Below are positions 36,871 through 47,051 of a stretch of 64,000 nt of DNA, in pieces. Numbering within the stretch: position 1 is the stretch's first letter; every line of letters begins with the position of its first letter. The notes under the pieces were generated by a model. It made no database searches. It was not told the DNA's origin and worked only from the letters and a program-made list of their open reading frames with translations. The translations under genes were made by a program, and so were the position numbers. This DNA is from Anthoceros angustus (lineage: Eukaryota; Streptophyta; Anthocerotopsida; Anthocerotales; Anthocerotaceae). The stretch lies in contig MU008163.1 in the NCBI GenBank assembly GCA_010909165.1, positions 1,798,001 through 1,862,000 on the forward strand. Reading direction: 5' to 3'.

Positions 36871-37014
36871 GCACTAATCAATACCCCCGAGAGGACTTTT
36901 GGCACAATCGCTTCTTCCGGACGATACTTTGTTCTACGGATGGCACTAATCAATACCCCCGAGAGGACTTTTGGCACAATCGCTTCTTTTGGACGATACT
37001 TTGTTCTACGGAAC
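36871..37014. repeat. 72 bp tandem duplication
   Basis: Two copies (36871-36942 and 36943-37014) of a unit containing GCACTAATCAATACCCCCGA and GGACTTTTGGCACAATCGCT. They differ at a few positions. Confidence 0.85.
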
Positions 37015-37484
37015 GTCTGTTGCGATATTTTATTCCGCGGTACTTCGCGGTCATATATAGTCCGCGATGACACTGATTGAGCAATGCTCTTACACAACTT
37101 AGAACTGCTCGAGATCTCAAAGTACGAAGCTAGTACCATGCTCCACCTCGGGAGGGAAAACCTCGATCATAAAATTTAGAACTTCTTGGTTCCTTGTAAG
37201 GACGATAGTACATATATAAGGTGGACTCCATAATTTGTTTTTAACCCCATAATGTCCAAAGATATTTAATCAAGACTTTGGGAATGGTTATAAAATGATT
37301 TGTAAGAAAGTCACAAGTTCACCCCCAAAACGTCTGCTCATGATATGCAGTTTAAACATAGGTCATATTAACTTTATTTTCTCAAAGTATTATCATGATC
37401 ATGTATTCTTGATATATATTCCTATTTTTCATGCCATTCACAAGAGTTGAGTTTTTAATGGACCTCGTCTCTTTTATTGTTACT

Positions 37485-37776
37485 TATGAAATGACACCAC
37501 CCTCTCATGCTCATCTCTTCCCGTGTTTCTTAGGAAATGACACTGCCTTCTTATGCTCATTTCTTCCGGTACTTCTTAGGAAATGACACCGCTCTCTCAT
37601 GCTAGAAAATGAGACCATTGTCTCATGCTCGTTTCTTCCAGTGTTTCTTAGGAAATGAAATTGCTCTTTCTTCCTGTGTTTCTTAGGAAATGACACCACC
37701 CTCTCATGCGCTTCTTCTAGTGTTTCACAGGAAATGAAATTGCCCTTTTCTTAGGAAATGACACCGCCCTTTCATG
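37485..37776. repeat. Minisatellite with core TTCTTAGGAAATGACACCGC
   Basis: About six copies of a 30-55 bp unit: TTCTTCCRGTGTTTCTTAGG, AAATGACACCGCCCT, CTCATGCTC. Several copies are truncated. The flanks hold no gene. Confidence 0.75.
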
Positions 37777-39660
37777 GTTCACATGTAAGCGATCCACAAG
37801 ACTATTGCAACGTGCACACTCCTTCTACATTGAAGAAACACCATCTCCAACACCTATTAGGAAAATTCATTCCAGATTAGAGCAAAGAAGAGCACACTAC
37901 GGTTAAGCACCTTTGTGTTGAACCCTTATTTTAAATGTTCAGACTGGTTAGGCGGCTTGGCCTGGAAAAGGAAGCGTTATAGTGAACTTGACTTGAGCGT
38001 TCATCATTCGCTTGCAAGCCCTAGCCACAGCTTGGAAGATCGACTATGATGGTGCAGCCTTGGCTAAGCTTCCAACGTCTGGTGAAGATGATGTTGCACA
38101 AGTGGCAGCTATGGGAACAGCTCTAGGGATTTGGTAAACCCGTCCTCTCCTTAGGACCTCGTTGACCATCAGTGCTTCCTCCTACTCAAGGGTCGTGTGG
38201 ATTTGATACGTACCTACCAACACAAATGCAGTAGGTCATCAGGAACAGGAATGGCGACCAGAAAGGAGGAGAGGAGTGCGAAGGTAGGGTGCGATGTGCG
38301 GTGCAGTGCAGGTAGCCCCTAATGCTGTGATGTAGAGCTGGGGCTCCATCCTGCGAGGTTCCCCCTATAGCCCAGTGGAGTCCTCTACAACTCGGCGCCC
38401 GCTTTGGGTGGTCGTGGCGGCCGGGCTCGTGAGTGGGGTCCGGCAAAGTGCGGGTCTCCCTCATGGCGGGGCGGGATTGATGCCGAGCTTCGTGGGCGTG
38501 GCGAGTAGGGGTGGCCGGCAGTGAGGCCCGGGAGGTCATGGCTGCAGGGCCCGGTGGTGAGCCGGCTTCCAGGTTTAGGGTTTTGCAGTAGCGAGTCTTT
38601 CAGGTTTAGGATTTCACAGGTTTTAGGGTTCTACGGCGGCGGCTTTAGGGTTTTCAGGCAGGGGGTAGAGTTTTGTAGTGGCGGGGCCCGACTTTTCAGT
38701 TCTAGCGGGCTTTGGTGGGACCGGCATGTTCCGACCAGCCACGTGCTTTTAGAGTTTCTATTCAGGATTTTGGGAGCGGGGGTCTGTGCGGTGGGTTGTC
38801 AAGTGTTTTGCTGGTTTAGGTCCCTCTGGGCAGGGGCCTTTGGCTAGCCCATTGGGGCTCGCCATACATAGCATACACTCCATATGTCTGGTAAATGTCG
38901 GGGACACTTTGTCCTTGGCACCTAGTGCCCCTCGACCCTGAGACCCTTGGGCAATCGTCCACAGGTTGTTCCCTGAATCGTGCCGTTCTCATTTGTCATG
39001 GGGGTGAAATGTCACATTAGATACAAACACAAGCACTTCGACTGAACCACCTAGGAGGCTCAGGTGAGGCTTGCTTCTTCTAGTATAGTGGGGCTATACC
39101 TCTGGCTCCGAGTTTGGATGCTCCCCTCGGCCCGCCACCAGAGTCCTGGCTATGGCTGCAAATGCAATTGGATCATCTGCTCACCCTGTTCGAAGCGCGC
39201 TTTCTGGGACCCCGCCTTTTTCAGCGCCTCCCGAGGCATCTGCATGACGACGTTCGCCTTGCCTAGTGCTTCCACTAGATCGCCTTGCGCTGAACCCTTG
39301 GGAGGAGGCGCAGCTTGGACTCTGATCCTTTTTCTCCCCCGGCGGTGTCTTCATCGCTCCAGGGGTGGTTCTTCCGGCCATAGGGAGGTAGCGTCTCGTC
39401 TCCGTCAGTTCCGGGCCGAGGACTGGGAAGCTCAGCAAGAAGAGGGTAAAGTGCAGCAAGCTTTGAGAAAAGAATAATTATATTGATGATGTGGGGCTAT
39501 TTATACAACTGTTCATTGCAGTTATAACTGCCTTCTCTAATAACTAACTCCACGTATAACCGCTGAGGTTAAGTTGAGTAACTGCTATCTACTGAGTTTA
39601 ATTAAATATTTATTGCTCGCAGCATGTGAAACGGGCCCTAAGTTCTGCTACCAGTGCTGA
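37777..39660. other. Gene-poor region with telobox-like motifs and possible retroelement leader
   Basis: No gene is supported. Four TTTAGGGTTT or TTTAGGATT motifs cluster at 38571-38656. Open frames (38186-38539 minus, 38521-38847 plus, 39064-39477 plus) lack domains. The AT-rich stretch after 39470 (GGGGCTATTTATACAACTG) resembles long-terminal-repeat leader sequence, but no paired LTR was found. Confidence 0.4.
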
Positions 39661-40118
39661 CGGCGCATAAGGTCACAATAGAGGGGGGTGCGCATCGAGA
39701 TCGAAGCTGGAGGCCGCCAAGGTGGATCGGGTCTGTGAGGACCTCGTCAAGGCACGGCTCAAGAGGTGTCTCTTGCTAGGATGTGCTGGGGAATACGCTA
39801 GGGTTGCCTGGGCACTTCGCCCGGAGCCGATGGCGCCAACCTCCGAGGACACCATCTTTTCGTTCCATGCCCTTCATCCGGCCCCAGATGACCTCATTCC
39901 ACATAACATCCCAGATTACTTGCCGGAGGAGCCTTTTTGACTCGACGGGACGGTCTTCAGCAGGGCTCTTGCTAGTGCCCCATGGCTCTCTACGGGTGGT
40001 TTGTCTGGGATAGTCTACGATCACCTTTGGAATTACTTTGCTCCTAAGGATCATTCTAGCGGTTTCTTGGAGCTCTTCATTCTGGTTGCGGATTGTTCAG
40101 CAACTTCAAGATGCAAGG
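39661..40118 (+). mobile_element. Decayed reverse-transcriptase-like retroelement fragment
   Basis: Two frames joined by at least one frameshift near 39935 read as the region upstream of a LINE-type reverse transcriptase. The first has LLLGCAGEYARVAWALRPEP, APTSEDT and LHPAPDD. After the shift come FSRALASAP, LSGIVYDHLW and GFLELFILVADC. Catalytic reverse-transcriptase motifs are absent because the match stops at about 40118, where transposase-like sequence begins. Confidence 0.5.
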
Positions 40119-41310
40119 GCAATTGGTCAAGCTATTTCCGGAAAGGCAGCCCAAAAGATTTGTAGGGTCATGATTGAAGGTCAAGCTCCAGAAACTGTAA
40201 AGAACAACTGCACCCACAAAGGTTTCAAAGTTTCAATTCCATGGGCCGTACAATTTATGCATAACTCCAGAGATGTAGTGGAAAATCAGAACTCTTACGA
40301 TAGTGGCATCTACAGTTTCTGATAATTGGCAGCAATAACGAAAGGAAATGACATATAGAATTGCTTATCTTGTTAAGCAACATGATATACTAGAATGTTT
40401 GATGGTGAAGATGGATCAGATGGGAATACATTTGGCACTTGTCAGAGGCACATACATGGGAAAAGAAAAGTGCAAAACATGTTCAAGTTCTTGGGATGGA
40501 TGACAAGCACCAAATTACAGTATGTGTAGCTTCATCAGCTAAGGGAGACATGTTACCTTTGCAACTGATTTTAGCGGGAACTACACAAAGGTGTCTTCTG
40601 AAAAATCAGTGCATCAGAAAGATACCTTTGTGTAGACAGACATCGGCAGAAATCAGCGGCAGACAACATTTATTTGACATACTAAAAAAATCACTAGCTT
40701 ACACAAGAAACCATGAGATAACATGTTGCAAAGATACTTTTGCTATATTATTTGGTCAAGTGAAAAAATTAAAGATGAAAGCAAATTAAAATATGATCCT
40801 ACTCGTACACTGCTTGTTACTTCACAAATCAATAGAATTTTTAAGTTGGATGAAGGAAACTTGTTCTTATATTATGATAATCTTCATTGCAAAGAATTGA
40901 ACATCACTGTTTCAACCTGCTGATGTCATCCTACAAAGGCCACTGAAACATGCTTTCAAGTTACAATATGATGAATGGATTACTAAGCATATGAGAAGAC
41001 GTGAATACAGGTAGAGCTATTAAGTTGGATCATTTTATAAAAAAACTCAAAAAGAAAGTTTGTACTTGGATAGTGAATGCGTGGGAGTTAGTATGAACCA
41101 GACAAAATATGATAGTAAACGGATGGGAGAAATGTGAGATCCTTACAACATTCGAGCCGACCTTCCAAGTTAAAGCTATGGAGTATAATTCCTCATCTCC
41201 CTTATTTGTTAGGCTCGAATGTCTTGTGGAGGAAGCAGAAGCAATTATTGAGTTGGATGACCTTGCTGAAGATGATGTAGTTGAAGATCTGGATAAAATA
41301 ATGTAGCAAT
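40111..41310 (+). mobile_element. Decayed pogo-like DDE transposase
   Basis: Several frames, broken by stops and shifts, read in order as a pogo/Tigger-type transposase: FKVSIPWAVQFMHN, SDNWQQ, AYLVKQHDI, LMVKMDQMGIHLAL (likely first catalytic Asp), then KHVQVLGMDDKHQITVCVAS and LPLQLILAGTTQRCLL. Later pieces are ADVILQRPLKHAFKL and VNGWEKCEILTTFEPTFQVK. It is clearly non-functional. No terminal repeats were located. Confidence 0.6.
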
Positions 41311-43862
41311 TTGTGCAAGAAAATAAGAGTGTTTCAAATCGCAAACCTAACATCAAAGATGCAGCAAGATCAAATGCCTTGAACAAATGGCTTCAAAAAT
41401 CACATTCAGAAATGGTAAACACAGAATCTGATTAATGAATATTTTGTTGAGATTTTATAGAGCTTGGAAGAATCGGACAAAGGGAGCAGTTGAAGTCAAA
41501 ATCTTAGATTGCAAAATGAACAGTAAGTAGTTGAAGTAAGAACCTTAGAGTCAAAACTACACCGAGCATCACATTGCAAACATGCTGCCACCAAGAGGAG
41601 GGGACAGTAAGACTCACACAATAATCCCGTGTTTTGACAGGCTTAGGAGCCACATGAATTGAGCTTCGTCTATGAGAACAACATAAGTCTGGAAGAGCCC
41701 GACCACTCGGCTCATTTTCTAGCCTGGAGAGTGGGGTGGGCGCAGTGGCCACTTAGTTGCAACGATGTGTTGAGATGGATCCAGGCATTCCCGTTCCCTT
41801 GCCCGAGCTGCATGAATTGAGCTTCGTCCACAAGGACAACATACTTGAAGAGCCCGACCACTTGGCTCATGAATTTTCTGACTTGGAGAGGTTGGTGGAC
41901 ACTGTAGCCACTCAGCTGCGACGACGTGTTGAGATGGATCCACGCAACCTAAGGTGCGAGGTTTCATCTTATCCAAGAAGTTGGATTTGGAAGGAGAGGC
42001 ACTGTGGCCCACCTGCATATCCAAGGAACCTAGCTGCACATCAACTCGAGCTGGTTTAACCACACAACCTCGTCGGACCGCTTAGCCAAAAGTCATGCAA
42101 ATGGGAGCTCTTCTTACCTCCTCCATTGTCCGACCACTTGGGCTCTTCTCTTGCGCCGTCACTGCAGCGGTTCCTCACGCCTTGCATTGGCTAGAAGCGG
42201 CGGGCCACGCGCACCAGTAGCCTGCAAGTGACCACATCATGCTCTTAGTTGCAATGGCCCAATATGCTTTCCCTCGAATCACATGGGCGGCCTCTTAGCA
42301 GTAGATAACGGTTCGGCATTGTAGGGTGGCGGGAGTGTACCTAAAATGAAAATAATTATTATTTCGGCATTGTAATCAAATAATATCTAAAATATGTGAC
42401 TTATTATTTTTATAATTAATTTCTGCTAAATTATGGTTTGCTCTACTGTAATCCAATGTCGGATAGGTTTTGTATTTTTGAGGTGATAATCCTGAATGAT
42501 TTTTGTATTTTTGAGGTGATAATCCTTGTATTTTTGTATTTTTGAGGTGATAATCCTTGTAAAGAGCTATGTATTGATGTAAAGATTGTTATCAAAAGTT
42601 AAGTAAAATAGCACATAATTGATCCCGTTTTCACTTCATGAAAAGACAACGTTTGCATTTTTTGCTTGGTTTGGAAGACTCGGGCTTCTTTTACCATGTC
42701 CGATTGTATTAAGGGAGCTGTTTTGAAGGTTTACAACCTAAGTTAGCATTAAGAAGTCAAGAAAATGATGCTCACATGAGGTTAGAGACTTTTGAAAAGC
42801 TTATAAGAAATTTGTGAATTTCAAAAACGAAATTCTGTTTCTAGGGAAAAAACTTTTATGGATTATGGATACTTCTAGTATGCTTATCTTAGACTCTCTT
42901 AGAAAAACTAGCCAGAAAACATTTCAAAAAGCCAACCAATTGTGGTTAGAAACTCTAAGAGAAACAAATAGAAAGGAATATGTTTCGATGATTTTACTAG
43001 GTTTTGTTCGCGTTGTTTCATGCATTCAATATTTTAAAAAATAGCACCATATGCGAAATTGCTGGAAGAGCAAAACTACTAAAAAGTGATTAAAAAAACA
43101 TCATTAAAAAAATTTTCTTATTAAGTACCTCAAATTCTCAATTTAACTTTCTTATTACGTACCTCAAATTCTCAATTTGACCTCTTTGACCATTCTAGGG
43201 ACAAGAAACTCCCTCAACTTCACTCGTAGCAACTCCACTCATACAATCCCTCCCACTTCTAGGCCAGAACATGCCTATGATAAGAAATTGTAGTGTCCTC
43301 GACATCTCACCGAATGGAACCATAATCAAAGATCAAAAATCGCCAAAGAGTAGGTCAAAATGAGCTCTACAAGAGTTATAAAGAATCACCAAACGTTTCT
43401 AATAACGCACCATTTCGCGATGGGAGCAGGAAAACAAAAAAGAACGGTTTAGCATGCTTTTACTAAGAAAATAAGGTGATCATTTTGGGGATAAAAACGA
43501 GATAATGAGGACACCTACCGCCATGTACCAAGTTATAGAAGTAGATAGTGCTGCAGAAGAAGAACACTTGTGATGGCACATTCCGGGAATTCGTAGTCTT
43601 CAATAGCTTCCCACCCACGACAGTTGAACTACTACCAGTAGTGGTTGTCATTTTAATGGTGGTCTCGTCCCGGTTCGTTCTCTACCATGGTTGTATGCCG
43701 CAGCAGTTTGCCAATAAATGCAAACCCCGGAGATTTTCTACGGTGTTTTTTTGTTCCCTCCCGTAGCCAGCGTCCCTCTGTGCCCAGAGAACCGATCTTC
43801 GTTTTCATCGGCAGACATGTCTCCCTGTTACGTGCCCAGATGTGGCACATGCAGTCCTTCCT
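41311..43862. other. AT-rich gene-poor region with local duplications
   Basis: A diverged tandem duplication of about 165 bp lies at about 41640-41945 (shared GAATTGAGCTTCGTC, GAAGAGCCCGACCACT, GTGTTGAGATGGATCCA). Three copies of TTTGTATTTTTGAGGTGATA lie at 42468-42560. The open frame 42814-43044 has no recognisable domain. No gene is supported. Confidence 0.45.
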
Positions 43863-46787
43863 TCACACGTTGCGGACTTCGTCCTGACTCTGGGGATGGT
43901 GCTTATCCCCAACCAAGAAACTATGCACTAGTCCGTTCATGTCTGTCCACCAGCTCTGACCCGGCTGCTTCCATGCCCAAATACTTTTTCTCCTCGCCTG
44001 GATCTCCTGTGCCTGCTCCCACATCTGGGCACCGGTGTAAGTATTGGACATCAACACATATGCAGCAGCGTCTTGCTCGTCTAACTTCACTGCTTTATTG
44101 AAAGCATAGAGTCCCACCTCCACGTTGCTCCACTTTCGACAAGCGCCCAACAGAGTGTGCCACACTGCAGAAGTGGGCATTATGTGCATCGCCTTTACCA
44201 GCGCCAGTGCCTCATCCAGTTGGCCTGCGCGACCCAGGAGATCCACCATGCATGTGTAGTGCTCCACCGTGGGAGTGATGCCGTAGCGTTTGCTCATCGC
44301 CTCAAAGTACTCTCTCCCCTTGTCCACTAAACCCGCATGACTGCATACTGTTAGTACGCTGAGGCAAGTGATGCCGACTGGCTGTATGCCATCTTCTCTC
44401 ATTCTCTGGAACAGCTGAAAGACCAGTTCACTATCTCCTTGACAGGAGTAGCCTGCAATCAGTGCACTCCACGCGACGACATCTCTTTCGGACAGTGCAT
44501 CAAATACCTGCTGTGCATCAACCATGCTCCCACACTTTCCATACATGTTTATCAAACTGCCGGCTACAAACACGTCAGCTTGAAGCCCTTGTTCTTCAAC
44601 TTGTGCATGTAGCTGCCTTCCCAGATGCAAAGCTGCCAGATTGGCACATGCCTGCAGGAGACACACAAATGTCACAGAATCAGGTGCAACGATATTTTCT
44701 TCTTCCATAGCCCTGTAGAGACGAAGGGCTTTCTGGCCCATGCCCTGCTGGGAATAGCCTGCTATCATGGCATTCCACAACACCACATCTTTTTGACCAA
44801 GTTCGTCAAACACTCTCTGAGCATCCTCCAGGCTGCCACACTTTGCATACATGTTCACCAAACTGTTTGCAACAAACCCATCGGCTTGTCTTTCTTGATC
44901 TCTAATTTGTGCATGAAGGAGCTTACCATTCTCTAAAGCAACATTGCCTAGACTTGCACATGCCTGCAGGAGGCAAACAAATGTGACAGAGTCAGGTACA
45001 GTGATACCCTCGTCTTGCATAGCACTGTACAGACGAAGGGCTTCCAGGGCCATATCCTGCTGGATATACCCTGCTATCAGAACATTCCACGTCACAACAT
45101 CTTTTTGAGAGAGTCCGTCAAACACAGTCTGAGCATCCTCTAGGCTGCCGCACCTTGAGTACATGTTTACCAAACTGTTGGCTACAAACACGTCACCCAG
45201 GTGTCCTCGTTCTCGAATTTGCAGATGGAGCTGTTTCCCCGTCACCAACGCAGAAGTGCCAACACTTGCACATGCCTGCAGCACACTCACAAATGTCGCA
45301 GAATTGGGTAAAGCGCCCCCTTCTTCTTGCATAGCATTATAGAGACAAAGGGCCTCCTGGCCCATACCCTGCTGGGAATACCCTGCTATCATAGCATTCC
45401 AAGTCACCACATCTTTCTGAACAAGTCCTTCAAATTCTCGTTCAGCGTCTTCCAAGCTGCCACACTTTGCATACATGTTTACCAAACTGTTGGCTACAAA
45501 CACATCAGCTTGGTATCCTTGTTCTTTTAATTGTGCAGAAAGCTGCTTCCCATTCACCAATGCCAAGGTGCCAAGACTTGCACATGCCTGGAGAAGGCAC
45601 ACAAATGTAACCGAATTGGGTACAGCGATGCCCTCTTCTTGCATACCACTGTAGAGATGAAGGGCCTCCTGGCCCATGCCCTGCTGAGAATATCCAGCAA
45701 TAAGCGCAGTCCATGTGACCACGTCTTTCTGAACAAGTCCGTCAAACACTCTTTGCGCCTCTTCTAGGCTGCCACACTTGGCGTACATATTCACCAAACT
45801 GTTGGCTACAACCACATCACCTTCATGTCCTCGTTCTCTTAACTGCGCATGCAGCTGCCTTCCCTTCTCCAAAGCTGGGGCACCTACACTTGCACATGCC
45901 TGTAGGAGGCACACGAATGTCACAGAATCCGGTGCAACTCCACCTTCTTCTTCCATAGCACTGTACAGACGAAGGGCTTTCTGGCCCAAGCCCTGCTGGT
46001 AATACCCTGCCATCATGGCATTCCATGTCACCACATTTTTCTTAACAAGACCATCAAACACGCCCTGCGCATCCTCTAAGCTGCCGCACTTTGCATACAT
46101 GTCCACCAAGCCACTACAAACGAACAAATCAGGCTCAACCCCACTAGCCAAAACATCAGCATGCACCTGCTGCCCAGTTTTTAAGTCTGATCCCCTCGCA
46201 CAAGCCTGAAGGGCTGCTACAAACACATGCCCATCCGCCTTCGCACGGGTCCCTCGCATCCGATGATACAGCTCTATCGCTTGCCTGTCCTGACCTTGCT
46301 TAACATGCGCAGAAATTAAGGAAGACCACATAAAGGCATCCGGCATGGCAACCACTCCAAACACATCCATCGCGTCCTGCAACCTGCCATGGGCAGCATA
46401 CATTCGGAGAATGTGGTTGCAGAGAAACGTGTCCGAAACGTGCCCCTGTTTCACTGTGAAAGCATGGACTCTGCGACCAAGCACAAGATCCTTCCTGACT
46501 ACACATTTCTTCAAAACATGGTAGAACAGATATTTGGAAATACAACAGCCCAACTGTACCAGAACTCCCAAAGCCTCAACGGCCTCAGTGACAAGACCGT
46601 GATCGCATAACCCGCTCACGGTTTCAGTTGTGACGCCCCTTTCGTATCCTCCAGGCCTGGGAGGGCCAGGATCATCCCGTAATTGGCCAAAGGACCTCCT
46701 GGGGCTCCATGTGCCGGAATTCAGGCGAATTGTCCTCCTTCTTCCCGACCTCCCTTTCATCCCATTGACGATTTGTTGGGTCCCCAC
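43863..46787 (-). CDS. PPR-C: long PLS-class PPR protein with E/E+ tail
   Basis: Intronless 974-residue protein dominated by near-identical modules of about 100 residues. Each reads roughly ADVFVANSLVNMYAKCGSLE, DAQRVFDGLVQKDVVTWNAM, IAGYSQQGMGQEALRLYSAM, then P-D-S-VTFVCLLQACAS. An E/E+ tail (LVHSFLVGDKHHPQSQDE) ends the protein, and there is no DYW domain. The likely role is organellar RNA binding and editing-site recognition. It is a tandem paralogue of PPR-D, 264 bp upstream on the same strand. The first 37 residues are arginine-rich with almost no acidic residues, like a targeting peptide. In another frame the same DNA encodes a relic PDF module (46684-46806), so this N-terminus appears to have arisen by frameshift. 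Confidence 0.9.
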   Translation of the reverse strand: MGTQQIVNGMKGRSGRRRTIRLNSGTWSPRRSFGQLRDDPGPPRPGGYERGVTTETVSGLCDHGLVTEAVEALGVLVQLGCCISKYLFYHVLKKCVVRKDLVLGRRVHAFTVKQGHVSDTFLCNHILRMYAAHGRLQDAMDVFGVVAMPDAFMWSSLISAHVKQGQDRQAIELYHRMRGTRAKADGHVFVAALQACARGSDLKTGQQVHADVLASGVEPDLFVCSGLVDMYAKCGSLEDAQGVFDGLVKKNVVTWNAMMAGYYQQGLGQKALRLYSAMEEEGGVAPDSVTFVCLLQACASVGAPALEKGRQLHAQLRERGHEGDVVVANSLVNMYAKCGSLEEAQRVFDGLVQKDVVTWTALIAGYSQQGMGQEALHLYSGMQEEGIAVPNSVTFVCLLQACASLGTLALVNGKQLSAQLKEQGYQADVFVANSLVNMYAKCGSLEDAEREFEGLVQKDVVTWNAMIAGYSQQGMGQEALCLYNAMQEEGGALPNSATFVSVLQACASVGTSALVTGKQLHLQIRERGHLGDVFVANSLVNMYSRCGSLEDAQTVFDGLSQKDVVTWNVLIAGYIQQDMALEALRLYSAMQDEGITVPDSVTFVCLLQACASLGNVALENGKLLHAQIRDQERQADGFVANSLVNMYAKCGSLEDAQRVFDELGQKDVVLWNAMIAGYSQQGMGQKALRLYRAMEEENIVAPDSVTFVCLLQACANLAALHLGRQLHAQVEEQGLQADVFVAGSLINMYGKCGSMVDAQQVFDALSERDVVAWSALIAGYSCQGDSELVFQLFQRMREDGIQPVGITCLSVLTVCSHAGLVDKGREYFEAMSKRYGITPTVEHYTCMVDLLGRAGQLDEALALVKAMHIMPTSAVWHTLLGACRKWSNVEVGLYAFNKAVKLDEQDAAAYVLMSNTYTGAQMWEQAQEIQARRKSIWAWKQPGQSWWTDMNGLVHSFLVGDKHHPQSQDEVRNV

Positions 46788-46806
46788 AAAAGTGCGCCCA
46801 CAAGAG
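46684..46806 (-). pseudogene. Frame-shifted relic of the OSB-like PDF module upstream of PPR-C
   Basis: In the minus-strand frame running 46917-46672, residues 38-78 read LLWAHFCGDPTNRQW, then SPEFRHMEPQEVLWPI, then a TGA. Compared with PPR-B this keeps LLWxxF, the RQW and DF/EFRHK positions and EPLW, but has a shortened middle. The frame of PPR-C overlaps it one base out of register, so the module is no longer joined to the PPR repeats. Confidence 0.55.
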
Positions 46807-47051
46807 CACCTGAGGGGGGAGCCCGCAAGTGCTGCACCTCGCGACTTCGTTCTTTGTCAACGTCAGATGAACAGCATCTCCTCCCGCAATACCGCTCAAC
46901 CGCCGGGGAGCCATCACAAGACCACATGCCGAACCTGCACCAGGGAGGAGAGCGCATAAATCCGAATCTACTCGCTCGCGCAGCTCGGATATGCAAGACT
47001 ATGCAGTGTGACATTCCACCGGAAACCAGGCGTCGGGTCTCCGGATTGCTG

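Noticed and set aside
39470-39640. LTR-like leader sequence
   Set aside because: It resembles retroelement leaders in composition only. No paired LTR, primer-binding site or polypurine tract was found.
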